From Dimargaris cristalligena (lineage: Eukaryota > Kickxellomycota > Dimargaritomycetes > Dimargaritales > Dimargaritaceae): DNA of 64,000 nucleotides. Below, one piece after another: positions 1-10,797 of the stretch. Under the pieces are notes generated by a model that saw nothing but the letters and a program-made list of their open reading frames with translations, had not been told where the DNA came from and did not search any database. The position numbers and the translations under genes were made by a program. Position 1 is the stretch's first letter. Each line of letters starts with the position of its first letter. The DNA is taken from contig JANBQC010000023.1 in assembly GCA_027576995.1 (NCBI GenBank), positions 1-64,000 of the forward strand, in the 5' to 3' direction.

Positions 1-769
1 GATCACCTACGAGTGATTAGTGCGAACTCCGGGAGGCCCGGCCGGTAAGGGGATATCAATGATGCTCGGCCTTATTAGGGCCGGGGGTACAATATGGCGC
101 TATACGGCCTGATATGACGGCGGTCATATTGGTTGGATTAGGACGGATTAGGAGGGGTGACAGGCAGTGTGAATAATTGAAAAAGCCAGGCTAGTCCTGG
201 GCCTTTTGCTGTTGATTTTGAATTTTCTATTTAATTTAACATATCCCCCCTTAAACCCCCATAATTGGGGACAAAGTGCATTGCTGTTCTACCTATTGTT
301 AAATTGTTACCATCTAAGTATTTCGGCATACTCTGGAGGGGCATTTGCTCAGTAGGCGGATTTACTTAAGTGGTGCTACCCTTCTTAGAGCCCCCACCTT
401 AGCTTCGAGTACTGGCCTAGCGGAATCATTACATATACTGCATATAGGATATCAACTAGTAGTGGGAGTTTGTTGGGGCTCTATAAAGGGGTTAGCATCA
501 AATCAGACCAGCATTGGGAATCTCAGGGTATACAAATGCAAAGGGTCAGTGTGCATTGTAGCTGGCAAAAAGAGTGTCCGGGGAAATCATAATTAAAAAT
601 CAGGGAAGGAGAATATCCCAATGTATTAAAGAACACCGCGGTAATGGTATGATAGATGCTAGGAAGCTAGTCCGGCCATCTCACCGGTGAACAATTCCGC
701 AGAGATAAAGAACTGGGCCAATTTTCGGAACAGTTTCAAATCCTCGAAGATGGTAGGCAAGTAAGAGTT
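1..769. other. Intergenic, no gene seen
   Basis: I see no supported gene. An 83-residue open frame at 345-596 has no recognisable family and no convincing splice partners. A short GC hairpin (CGGCC / GGCCG, about 67-83) lies near the left edge. The right end is the 3' flank of the minus-strand PRP38 gene. Confidence 0.5.
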
Positions 770-774
770 TTATT
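769..774 (-). terminator. Candidate poly(A) signal overlapping the PRP38 stop codon
   Basis: On the minus strand the last codons read GAA TAA A, so the hexamer AATAAA contains the stop codon itself. Overlap of stop and poly(A) signal is possible in compact 3' ends, but no transcript evidence is available, and AATAAA is common in AT-rich flanks. Confidence 0.3.
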
Positions 775-1581
775 CGGAATCGCTGCTAACGGGTGCTTTG
801 ATCGTCTCTTCAAGAGGCACTAAACATTCATATGGCTCTAAATCACCACTCTCCTCCAGCACATGTCGCTTGACCAGATGCGGCAGTATCGTATCGCATA
901 CCCGATTTTCACGGATTAGCTGATCAATAAACTCATCCACGTGGGTTACAAAATACTCCCCATCCATGGATCTTTCACGCAGTTTGCGGTAATCGGCGTA
1001 CAGGGGTTCCAACTCCCGGTAAATATCGGCCGCCTTTCCGGTTAATCGAAGGTAAAAAGCGCCCAAGGCCCGGAGGTACTTGAAATCTGGATCGCGGATG
1101 AACTCGAGGACGATGTCGTAGTCTGGTTGCAACTGGAGAAGTTTAAGGGTGAGGCAGAGAAACTCCGTGGGCTTTTGGTTGCCGTAGGTGCCGCCGACAC
1201 AGGTGAGGTCAACGGCCTTGTCAATGAGGGTTTCGACTAAGGGTAGGGGCCACGGGTTGGTCACCAAGTGTAAGTAAAAATCCGGAATAGTGAGGAGGGT
1301 AGCGAGTTGGTGGGATGTTCATATAGTCGATAATTAGATGTGTCTAGGTTAGGTGAATATGTTGTGTTATTAACTAGGTGTATTGGTGAGTTTCGAGAAT
1401 CAGTTCGGAAGTATGGGCTATTCTAAATGCATGAGGGGGGGGGTCGCTTACCTGTTAGAGCGAAGCATTCCTCCTTCCAGTAGAGGGAATCGTAAATGCG
1501 CCCACGGGTGATCCGTTCAATGAGATACTGGGGATTGGTGCCGTGGACTGTCCGGGCCTCCTGCGCCGTGCGATTCGCCAT
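770..1581 (-). CDS. PRP38: Pre-mRNA-splicing factor PRP38 (PRPF38A type)
   Basis: PRP38 is a U4/U6.U5 tri-snRNP-associated protein needed for spliceosome activation in the nucleus. There are two exons: 1452-1581 and 770-1236 (minus strand), with a 215-bp intron 1237-1451 (donor GTAAGCG, acceptor TTAG). The join is phase 1 and gives 198 residues. The N-terminus begins MANRTAQEARTVHGTNPQYL, and the body holds PTEFLCLTLKLLQLQP, LGAFYLRLTGKA, EPLYADYRK and HVDEFIDQLI. All are close to PRPF38A signature segments. The protein covers the conserved PRP38 domain and ends soon after it. It lacks the long RS/charged tail of metazoan PRPF38A, a size closer to yeast PRP38. The ATG is the first methionine and matches the family N-terminus. 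The intron carries a C-run (G-run on plus) next to its donor. Identification is secure. Confidence 0.95.
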
Positions 1582-4500
1582 GTGGGAAGATTCGTATACA
1601 GCTTCGAGTCAATAAAGGGACACGACAAGTCTCCTTTCGTAGATTTAGTAAGAAATAGTAACAGCGATAATTTACAGTTAAAATACAAAAGTAAGGAGCA
1701 CCCTAACACGAATGAACAGAAATAGGATTCAGATGCAAGTTGGTAGTTGGTAGTTGGTAGTTAGGAAGGGTGTTTTCGCGGTGTCTTTCAAAAGCATAGC
1801 CGACCAACACCTAATAACCCATTAGCTACAGCACTTAGTTAGGACGAAGTGACAATACACATATAAATGAATGGCCCATTCACCCGTTTATAGGCCATAT
1901 TTTTACTCCGCCTTCTTTACCTGGGGTATTTTAGAACTTTATACTGACGACCCGCAGTCCAGTGGCTATCCCCTGCCATTTTATTACCAGTACCCTGAAA
2001 TCAACCATTACTATATAGTTCTCTGGGCTGTATTTCTACAAACCTATAGTATTATAGATAGGTTCTCTAAAGCCTATGCCTGATGAATTTCGCCACACCT
2101 ACACCCTTCTGCGCGTTTCACTCTTCCGAATAATTCGACTATGGGCAAATTTAACTTGGTAGTTAGTGACCTTGAAGTACTTCAAAAGTACTTAAAACAT
2201 AAGTCGTGGAAGGTGGCCATTGGGTAAGTCGATACGCGGTCGCATTTAAATCCTTGGCCCATACCTATCATTTCTTTTTTGAAATGACCCTGGGCAAGAA
2301 ATAATACTACACATAGCCTTGCCTCGCCAATGTCCCCATGGAATAATTGAGCTGCGATTAAATTGTTATCAATCCAAGAGAGTCGCCAGATACAACGGAT
2401 TTGGGTGGAAACCATGTAGCCCAGTTATTGTGAAATAAATCACTATGGCTATAACTCTAACTTCTGGTATGCCAGCCAGGTGACTAGGCCAGATTAGAAA
2501 GCCCCAATGCTGGTCTGGTGTAATTGGTATTTTTAGATTTACCTACAACCCTGTAAAAAGTCTTATACGGTGAAAAAGTGTGACACTCCACTGCACTGGC
2601 CCAAGCTGAGCACTTACTGGTGAACCCGTACCACTAAAACTATGGCATTGCCCAGTCATAGGTGTATGTCCGGCAAAGCGAGCTTTAATCTAGATCTATA
2701 CGCCGAAAAGACGAAAGATATCTACAACAGCGGAAGCTGGAAATTTCACTCAAACACAATTGTTTACACTGATGCTACAAAACTAGCAATAGGGCCAACT
2801 TTATTCCACATCGATGGCTGTCTGGGGATGCAGCTCATTTTCGTATATTTTACTGCTCTCATATGGACTGCATTGCAGGTATGGGTCATGAAGAATCCGG
2901 GTCTATATGTCCTATTGAGAGTAGCCTATACTCCCCCCGATTATAGATGTCCCCGTCGCATGCTGTGGGCGTTTACTCATCAGCAATGTTAATAGAATTT
3001 TGTTGAACCTATATCCACATCCACATACCTCCTCTCTAACCGACTCTTGATAACTATCGAGGTAAGTTTCCATGTTCCCGTTGCCCGAACCAATAATGAC
3101 TATGTACATCATTCGGCCGTACCACCAATAGACTGACCTTCATGCGTTTGGCGACTTTGGAAGCATAGGCAGTTTGACGAGGCTGGGGAGTACGACGAAG
3201 GCTACCTATATAATCCCCGATGATCGGAATAATGGGTGATCGGCTGATCCATCGTCTTTCTGTTCCTTTCTATACCAACCTAAGCTACACAGTGCGCTTG
3301 AATTATGTCCACCTTTTACATTTCCACCCCTGCCCTTGCCTTTGGCCTTACCTCTACCCCACCCCCCTCCGTAATCGCCACACTGGAATTGGCGCCACCT
3401 CTATAATCCTTGACAAGCGCTTTCCCAGAAGCGCATCCATGAATTCTACTCGGCCTGGGTGCAATTAGGGAATCGCCATAGGGTCAATTATAGATGGTGA
3501 GAAAAAAAACGCCTACACCTACATGTTTAGCCTACTTTGAAGAGGAAGGACACGCTGGGGCATCTAAATCCGGCAAGCCGCTATTCACTCGACAGCACCA
3601 TATGAAGTCTACTGACCCACACCAATAGACATCCAAGAAATCGGCGTCACGGCATAAATTCGGCTTAATATATTGGACTTCTTGTTCACCAATTTTATTT
3701 TCTACCCTGACTTAAAGCCAGAATTGGGTGGTTCTTGATGTGTTACATTATCCCCAACCTAAACCAGATTAAGTGCATAAATGGTGGTGTAGTGGGGTTT
3801 GGTGTTGTCGACAGACCATGCTTGGGATAATGCATGAACCTATATATTTGAGAGAAGAACCGAAATGTAACTACTCTTCAAAGCCCCCGTTCATACAAAA
3901 ACCTCTTTATTTCCCCTGTAAAACAACCAAAATTCGATAATCAGCTGACCCATGTCCTATGCTGTGTCGCTCACGGCTCTCATGGTTGTTTTGCAGTCAC
4001 GAGCAGTAGTAACACGACATTATGGACCATACTCCTCTTCTCATCTATATATTTAGCCTGTCCCACCATGTCCACTCTCTTACACAATAAAGTAACGCCC
4101 TTAATTTTTACTGTTAGGGTGAACAGTATGAGTATTGCAATATATGAAAAACATAGTAAAAGAGACAAGTGGTGGAAAATAGGCGAATAAAAGGGTTCTG
4201 TTGGCCGGACGTACTTGGACAAACGCCCTGAAGATGCTGATCTTTGGGCCATATAATGGGCATGTCTTTAACCCTTTATGTCCGCAAATAGGCAGTCATC
4301 ACGGACAACAATGGCTGACCCTTACTCGTATATTGGCCACTGCGTTGAACGTACATTCGCACCCTAGCCTTTCGTGGCTACGATGAGTAGGGGAGGAGGC
4401 GGAAGACGGTGCCACCATAGCCTAACCACAAGGTATTATCATATATCAGGGACCGCGTGCTCCCCCTCTCCCAATCTTCTACACAGTACATAGAGCCAGG

Positions 4501-5320
4501 GGTTTCAAGCAGTTAATTCGTCGAATCCAAAATTCGCCGACATTCACGTGGCTCTACAGTCATAATATTGGCTATGCCTACTACCATATTTTAGGTGGGT
4601 ACTAAACTGAAATGGGGGATGGCCCCTCCGGGGGCTTTCCCTCCTGGGGTTGACATGGATTCATAAATGGTGGGGTTTTCAGGGGAACGCTTTATTGCAC
4701 CGATTGCTATAGAACTGGAAACCATCGCATGTTTCTATTTGTGGACCGGGGCGTTAAATGGAGGAAGGGCTTGGTCAGAGAAATATACAGTACCATCCAT
4801 GACCACTTTAGCAGATGGATGAATTAGATAAAGCGCAATGAATTATCCAGTCTCCAGTGCTGGTATACTAGCCTAAAGTGAAACACTTGCAGAGATGGTA
4901 CGAATACGCCCATCAAGTTTGACCGCTGTCTCCGTGAACTAAGTACTATAAACCTAATCACTCTAGCCAACGGCTGTTCGAAGCGGGACAAAATAAAGGA
5001 ACCCTTGTTAATTGACCACTCATCATAGAAATAGCCATACAAACGCTAGTAGCAAAATATGCCAATATTACCGGCCCACAAGCACAAGCTGCCCAATCGG
5101 GTTATTAGTAGCTCGACATTGGTGAACCACTATCGAAGTCGAACAGACCTCACTGGTGAGCCCACTACCGCCTACCCTCTACCATTGAATAGGCGTTTTA
5201 AATCATAAGGGTATATACTATGCTCACCGGCGAGACCAATCATGTTCCGTGTACAGATGGTAGAATTCAGCTCCGACAACAGAGGTCTACCTACTTTAGC
5301 CCTTGCATAGCTGCAGGGTT
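1582..5320. other. Intergenic, no gene seen
   Basis: Only short open frames with no family resemblance are present, and I could not assemble any into a spliced gene. Contents worth noting: a 7-bp tandem repeat (TTGGTAG)3 at 1740-1760 and a 116-codon frame at 2642-2992 with a faint RNase H-like phrase (see rejected items). Composition is mixed, without strand bias. Confidence 0.5.
1740..1762. repeat. Short tandem repeat (TTGGTAG)3
   Basis: Three exact 7-bp units TTGGTAG are followed by a partial unit TTAGG. It lies about 160 bp upstream of the PRP38 start on the other strand. No function can be assigned. Confidence 0.8.
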
Positions 5321-5560
5321 TGGGGTTTTTGATCTACCTCTCATTTTAACCATTTCATTAGTCCTATTTATATATTCCCTTTATACTCATTCCTCTCTTC
5401 TTATCGTCTTTCCCTTCAACTTCCCTGCCCCGCCTTATACATTGTAACTATTCCCCCACTTCACTCTCTCGCCTTTTTCACCCCCTTCCCCCTTGCTATT
5501 CCCAATGATAATGCGCCTGTTCAACTCCTTCCCTTTTCTATGTTCTACTTCACTGTTCAT
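5321..5560 (+). promoter_or_regulatory. Orphan C/T-rich tract (plus strand)
   Basis: This strongly pyrimidine-rich stretch resembles the tracts preceding the recognised plus-strand genes of this window. I cannot find a supported start or gene after it. Open frames at 5665-5877 and 5807-6010 have no recognisable family. It could be the leader of a missed multi-exon gene, of a non-coding RNA, or a chance tract. Confidence 0.25.
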
Positions 5561-7499
5561 AATTCGTTTGTATCGCTAGCTTTTAAGGATTGACACAGGG
5601 CGGAGTAGTCTGGGACCCCTTTATCGGCCGGCTGATCTACAGTCAATAATGCTACCTAGAGAAGATGCCCTTCTATTGTGAAGAAGACCTAAAGGAATTA
5701 TGTAGCTCTCCCATTTCTTTGACGACTCTTGCTGTAGAGCGGCCTATACTCCCTACGAGGGGTACTTTTCTCCTCTGGGTGTTTTCGTCCACTAACTGCC
5801 CCGAAAGTGACGAAATGTCCCATGCCCCTCTCCGCCTGTTCCGACTTCCGATGTTGGGCCAGTGCGCATGCTCCTGAACATCATTTGAACTCCGATATAC
5901 GTATGGGCTCCACTGCGTGGGCCAGTGTTAAGCGCCTGGATGAGGACCCTGTCAATTACTTTACCAACCCGTATAGACTATCCGATTCTACCCTATGGCA
6001 CTCGTCTTAGGAAACTATATACGGTCGTATCTTTGATACGGTTTACTTTTGAGTGGGTTGGTTTCATGGTCGCTGGCTAGGGAGAATGCCGAACTAAGAT
6101 AAAAAAACAAAAGCTATTAGCTGCTACACCTCTTTGCATACTGTTGCTTTCCCTAAAAATGGGCGTAGGCGAGAGGAAGACAACGGAGCCTTCCCTTGAT
6201 GATGGCCACATTAAATTAAATGAATGTGTTATTCGCCTAGTGGGTATACCCAATAAACAATGGGCGAATATTTGATGACATAATAGCTGCTTCTCTCCCC
6301 CTCCCTATAGGCGTTCTTGCCCATGCATGCAGAGACTGCAATAGGCCAATGATCTATGCGAGGCCAAGGCAAGCACTATAGGACTAAATGGGGCGGAGAT
6401 GACACTTGTTATAGAGACCGATTTAGTAGTATATAATACCCATAAGCCAGGGCATACTGTGGAGAAGGGGGGTTTGGTCATCCATTAAAAAATACGAAAG
6501 GGAGCACACGTGAAGATAAATCCCGTCGGTAGTCGAACGGAAAATAGAGAGAGCGGCCCATCCTCTGCAATCGTTGAAAACGACCCTGATTGTGCAGGCT
6601 GCCCGGCTGTGAACCCGTGATGATTGGGTAAGAAAGGTAAGTCTGCTCTCGCCCCCCGCCTGTAAAAACCCACCTCTATCCGTTTAATGGGGTGTGGCCA
6701 GATAAATTCCGGGGGGTGAGGGGGTGCTCAACCCACCGTCTCTCTAATTTTGAAAACCATTAATAGCTCATTTGGAGGCCGGCCCTGCCTGCTATTTCTG
6801 TTTTCATAGTACCCCCTCCGACACTGCAATGGGGTATGGAAGCAGAAAAGCGGACATCTGGCTGAATGGCTGCTATCAGTATATCCAAAAGGCCCGAGTA
6901 CTCTAAATAATACCGAGGTGCCCCAGGACTAGGTATTTTGCAACATAGGGTGCCTTGGAATACCCTGGGACCCTTCAGGACAGTTCCCCACTGTTGCGTT
7001 GTGAACCAACGGGAGATAGTTGTTGGGCGGCGAAGGGCCCCAGCACTACAGGGCCAGAAGGGAGAGGAGGCCCTGTGATAGGTCCCTTTCAATCGGTGAC
7101 TCGATCGCAGTCAGCGACCTCTTGAGCCTTCAAAGCAACCGGGGGAAGTAAGAAGAGGTGAGCGAACGCTGGGGCCAACTATCTTTTCAGTTCACTGACA
7201 CCGGTGAACACGAGGGGGTACCGGACTCGAGGCCAAAGTAATGCGGGGAAGAGAAGGGAACAGAGAGCGAGGGAGAGATAGAGTTGGGGGGCACAAATGA
7301 CGGGAAAATAAAGCGCAATTGCGGCGTTTAGACGGCTCCAAATGACAGTCAAGGCCATCGATAACCATTGGGGCATTGGGGTCTCGGGCCTTGAATTTTT
7401 CATTGAAGGAAATCGACGAGAGGGAAGTTTTCATGGTTTTCGTTGCTTTTCCCGTCTGTCTGATCGACTTCGCCCAACCGCTCGGCTCCCCGATTATCT
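5561..7499. other. Intergenic, no gene seen
   Basis: Short unconnected open frames on both strands have no family resemblance. I see no repeats longer than simple runs. Confidence 0.45.
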
Positions 7500-9042
7500 C
7501 AATTATACAGCTTTAACCATTATAACCAGGTTGATCAACACTCTCGCCCTATTATCCCCTTCCTCTCGCTCTCTTCCCTTTGCCCTCCTCCCTCTTCTCC
7601 ACACACACACATATATATACACATACACTTACTATATATCACTCCCTTTCTCTGTCTCCGTCTCCGCCCGCTTCCCTATGCTCACCCCCTCGGCTCATTT
7701 CTTTGTAATAAAGAGTTAATTGCGAAGACCGACCAATACATTTAGGTCTGCCGTTTCATATCAGCCATTCACTATTCTGTGCCATCTATTCCTCTCGCAC
7801 GTCCATGTCCTAGTTTCTCCCCGCCTTCACCCCCCCCCTTGTTATACAGTCTAATACAACCGTTCTTTATTCGGTTTAATCGTCGATGGAGCTGACCACT
7901 CTCCGCTTCATTTCCGGCCTATCCCTCGTTCCGAGGTTGTTGACTCTCTCCCTCCCTCCCTCCTTCCCTTTCGCTCCCTGTTTTATGGCTCTTATTCGTG
8001 GCCCGTTGGTGCTACGCCCGCTTCTATTCCCAAACTTTGGGAGTGTATATAAACCCTTCCGCCCGCCGTTCATCCTTGATGTACACCACAACATCACATT
8101 CATTTGCTTCCTATATAACCTTGGCAGTCCCACTTTAACCCTGAGTTCTTCTCCTGCATTCCTTCTTTTTTTTTGTACACCTACCTAGCGCTACATTTGA
8201 CTATCCGTTTTATCTCCTTACCTACCTATCCTTGTCATACGCTCACATAAACTACCATCTACATATATACACACATATATATAGGTACATAAACATATCC
8301 CCTTCTCCAGCCCCAGCCGCATTCTGTTACACTCCCTTCTGCCTCTTGGTTCGCTCCAAACTTGTTCTACCTGTCGTTATACCGTGTCCAACACACGCGG
8401 TAGTCCCTTACGCAGACCCTGTTATACCGTATCTGTATAGCTAGGTAGTTAGATACGAGTGTACTAGCCCCACTTACCATTCACATTTTCTTTACCTCCT
8501 TTCATTTTTCTACGCTTTCCAGACCATACCGAGACTGCCTTATTTCGTACATTGTATTTGTTCCATGCTGCTTCAAACCCTAGATATTTACTTTTGAGAT
8601 TCTTTACATCCGAATTCTCTGTATTTTACTATATAGCCTCGCACCTCTCTTTCTCTCTCCCACTTTTAACCCACTCGCCCCTCGCCTGTATATCACTATC
8701 TATCGTCCAGAAACACACATGTTCCTATAGAACTCTTCCCTATTTCATTACTCGCGTTGACCATAAACCACACTATCTATCAACAGTCATAAGCATTTCA
8801 CCAATCGGCCTCTTTATAGAACCCGTTTATATCATTCCATCCATCTTCACCAGATTTGCCTTGTACCAATCTAAGTGTATTTAACACCAACCACCGCTCT
8901 GCACATATTGAAAATTCCTGGCATTTAAACCTTTATCCTCTCTCTCTCTCTCTCTCTTTCTTTCTCTCTATCTATCACCCCCCTCACTCTCACACACACA
9001 CACTCATTTTTACTTCATTTGTCAACGTCAAAACCCCTCACC
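7500..9042 (+). promoter_or_regulatory. Long pyrimidine-rich 5' region of the Ran1-like kinase gene
   Basis: About 1.5 kb upstream of the kinase ATG is dominated by C and T on the coding strand. A (TC)n run lies at about 8938-8958 and (CA)n at about 8992-9003, ending within 100 bp of the start. Open frames inside it are long because stop codons need purines, and they look like artefacts. It is probably promoter plus 5' UTR. The transcription start cannot be placed. Confidence 0.5.
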
Positions 9043-10797
9043 ATGTCTACTTCCGCCGACGCTGCCACCAAAGCTACGTCCATCGACGAGAGAATCGGTA
9101 TGGTTCTTTATGATAAGGATCGTCCATTTCAAATCACCCGCACCATTGGCCAAGGGACCTACGGACCGATTTACTTGGCCCAATTACAGATGGAGCCCTT
9201 TACGAAAGTAGCTGTCAAGTGCCTCAACAAGGTTCCCAACACCAACGGACGGGGCCAACACCGGGATGTGGATTTCCACCGGCTCGAAGTGGCCATCCAA
9301 ATGTTACTCAACGGCCACCGCAATGTAGTGGCACTGGAATTCGTGATTGACTCGGAGACGTGCTTGTACTTGGGCATGGAATACTGCGCCTACGGTGACT
9401 TGTACGAAGCCATCACTACCGAAACCCCCGCCTCGCACCCCTGGCACGGTCTGACCCGCAGTCAGGGTGTCATTAAGCGGGCCTTCCTCGAAGTACTCAG
9501 TGCCGTGGCCTACTCCCACGAACGCGGGATTTTCCACCGGGACCTCAAACCCGAGAACATCTTGGTGGGTGCCGACGGACACCTGAAACTGGCCGACTTC
9601 GGGTTGGCTACCACGGATTTCTGGTCCGTCGAATTTGGGTGCGGCAGCAGTTTCTACATGAGCCCCGAAACGCAGGACAAGTACTTTGGCGCCGGTCGCA
9701 AGTGCTTCACCTACTACAATGAGAAGTCCCAGCCCGTTTATTGTACCGCTGCTTGTGATATTTGGGCCCTCGGGGTCATTTTCCTGAACTTGTGCTTCGG
9801 CCGGAATCCCTGGAAGAACGCCAACCATTATGACGCTACTTTTACCGCCTTCATTCGGAATCCCCGCGTGCTGATGGATATGTTCCCTTTGACTGACGAC
9901 GCCTTCCGGCTCCTCAAGATGATGTTCGCCCTCGACCCCGCCGAACGGTGTACCATCCACGATTTGCTTCGGGAAACCCAAAAGATTGACGAATTCATCA
10001 AGGTCAAGAGCCCCACCCCGGCGGCCTCGACTACCAAGAAGTCCCATGTGGCTCCCACTACCGCTACACCCACCCCGACCCCGGCCCCGGCGGCTAAGCC
10101 CGATGCGTGTATGGCTGAGGTCTCTGCCAAGGTCAACCAAGTCCGCGATATTCCTCCCCCTAAGCCCGCCACCGTCTACACACCCCCCGGCGGTCTTTCC
10201 CGGTCCAACACGCTCACCTCGGATCACGGGGATGATATGGACGTGGAAGGGGAATCCGATGTGCTCATCACCATGGAACACCTCGAACCCTACCCAACTG
10301 CCAACCCCGATGTGTCCGTTCCCACCGAAACCCCGGGGAACCATAACCAACGGCCATACACCCGACGCTTCCACGACTCCGGTCTCAAGGCCAACAGCTT
10401 CAGCCGTCCCTCTTCCGTCTCGGAAGCGGATATTCAGCAAACGCTTAATGAGTTTACCCTACCCCCATTCCAAGGTATGGAGGGAGGGCCCCTTGGCCAC
10501 AAGCATAAGCGAGCGGCCGCGGGAAACTCGGAACTATCTTCCACGCCGGCTCCGGATAATGGCGCTAATTCGCTGGCCAGTACTACCATCAGCATCACCA
10601 CCGGCAGTTCCCACGGCAGCGGCCACCCCGCCCATGACGCTGGAAGCAAGCACAGCCTAGCGACCATGACCGCCGCCCTTTTAAATAATCACCGGAAGCG
10701 TGGATCCGAAAGCAGCTCTTCCAAACCGGCCACGAGCCTGCACCGTCGGGCCGACGATACTTTCGTCGCCTTGCTCTCCAAATGTTTCCGTGCCTAG
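9043..10797 (+). CDS. Ran1/Sks1/Vhs1-like Ser/Thr protein kinase
   Basis: A single exon encodes 584 residues. I chose the ATG at 9043 (context CTCACCATG), which is the first in-frame ATG. The catalytic domain covers about residues 29-320: glycine loop GQGTYGPIY (36-44), lysine in VAVK (K59), HRDLKPEN with catalytic D167, DFG at 185-187, and the activation-segment phrase FGCGSSFYMSPE. That phrase and the following insert (QDKYFGAGRKCFTYYNEK) point to the fungal Ran1/Pat1, Sks1, Vhs1 and Ksp1 group. Members regulate meiotic commitment (S. pombe Ran1) or nutrient responses (yeast Sks1, Vhs1). The C-terminal 260 residues are Ser/Thr/Pro-rich and look disordered, with no second domain. The group is confident, but which member it matches is not. 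Confidence 0.88.
   Translation: MSTSADAATKATSIDERIGMVLYDKDRPFQITRTIGQGTYGPIYLAQLQMEPFTKVAVKCLNKVPNTNGRGQHRDVDFHRLEVAIQMLLNGHRNVVALEFVIDSETCLYLGMEYCAYGDLYEAITTETPASHPWHGLTRSQGVIKRAFLEVLSAVAYSHERGIFHRDLKPENILVGADGHLKLADFGLATTDFWSVEFGCGSSFYMSPETQDKYFGAGRKCFTYYNEKSQPVYCTAACDIWALGVIFLNLCFGRNPWKNANHYDATFTAFIRNPRVLMDMFPLTDDAFRLLKMMFALDPAERCTIHDLLRETQKIDEFIKVKSPTPAASTTKKSHVAPTTATPTPTPAPAAKPDACMAEVSAKVNQVRDIPPPKPATVYTPPGGLSRSNTLTSDHGDDMDVEGESDVLITMEHLEPYPTANPDVSVPTETPGNHNQRPYTRRFHDSGLKANSFSRPSSVSEADIQQTLNEFTLPPFQGMEGGPLGHKHKRAAAGNSELSSTPAPDNGANSLASTTISITTGSSHGSGHPAHDAGSKHSLATMTAALLNNHRKRGSESSSSKPATSLHRRADDTFVALLSKCFRA

Noticed and set aside
2642..2992. 116-codon frame with YTDATKLAIGPTLF, recalling the RNase H domain of Ty3-type retroelements
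   Set aside because: No reverse transcriptase, integrase or LTR nearby and the rest of the frame does not align; too weak to call.
9304..10440. 378-codon minus frame antisense to the Ran1-like kinase
   Set aside because: It is a shadow of the GC-rich kinase gene with no domain of its own.
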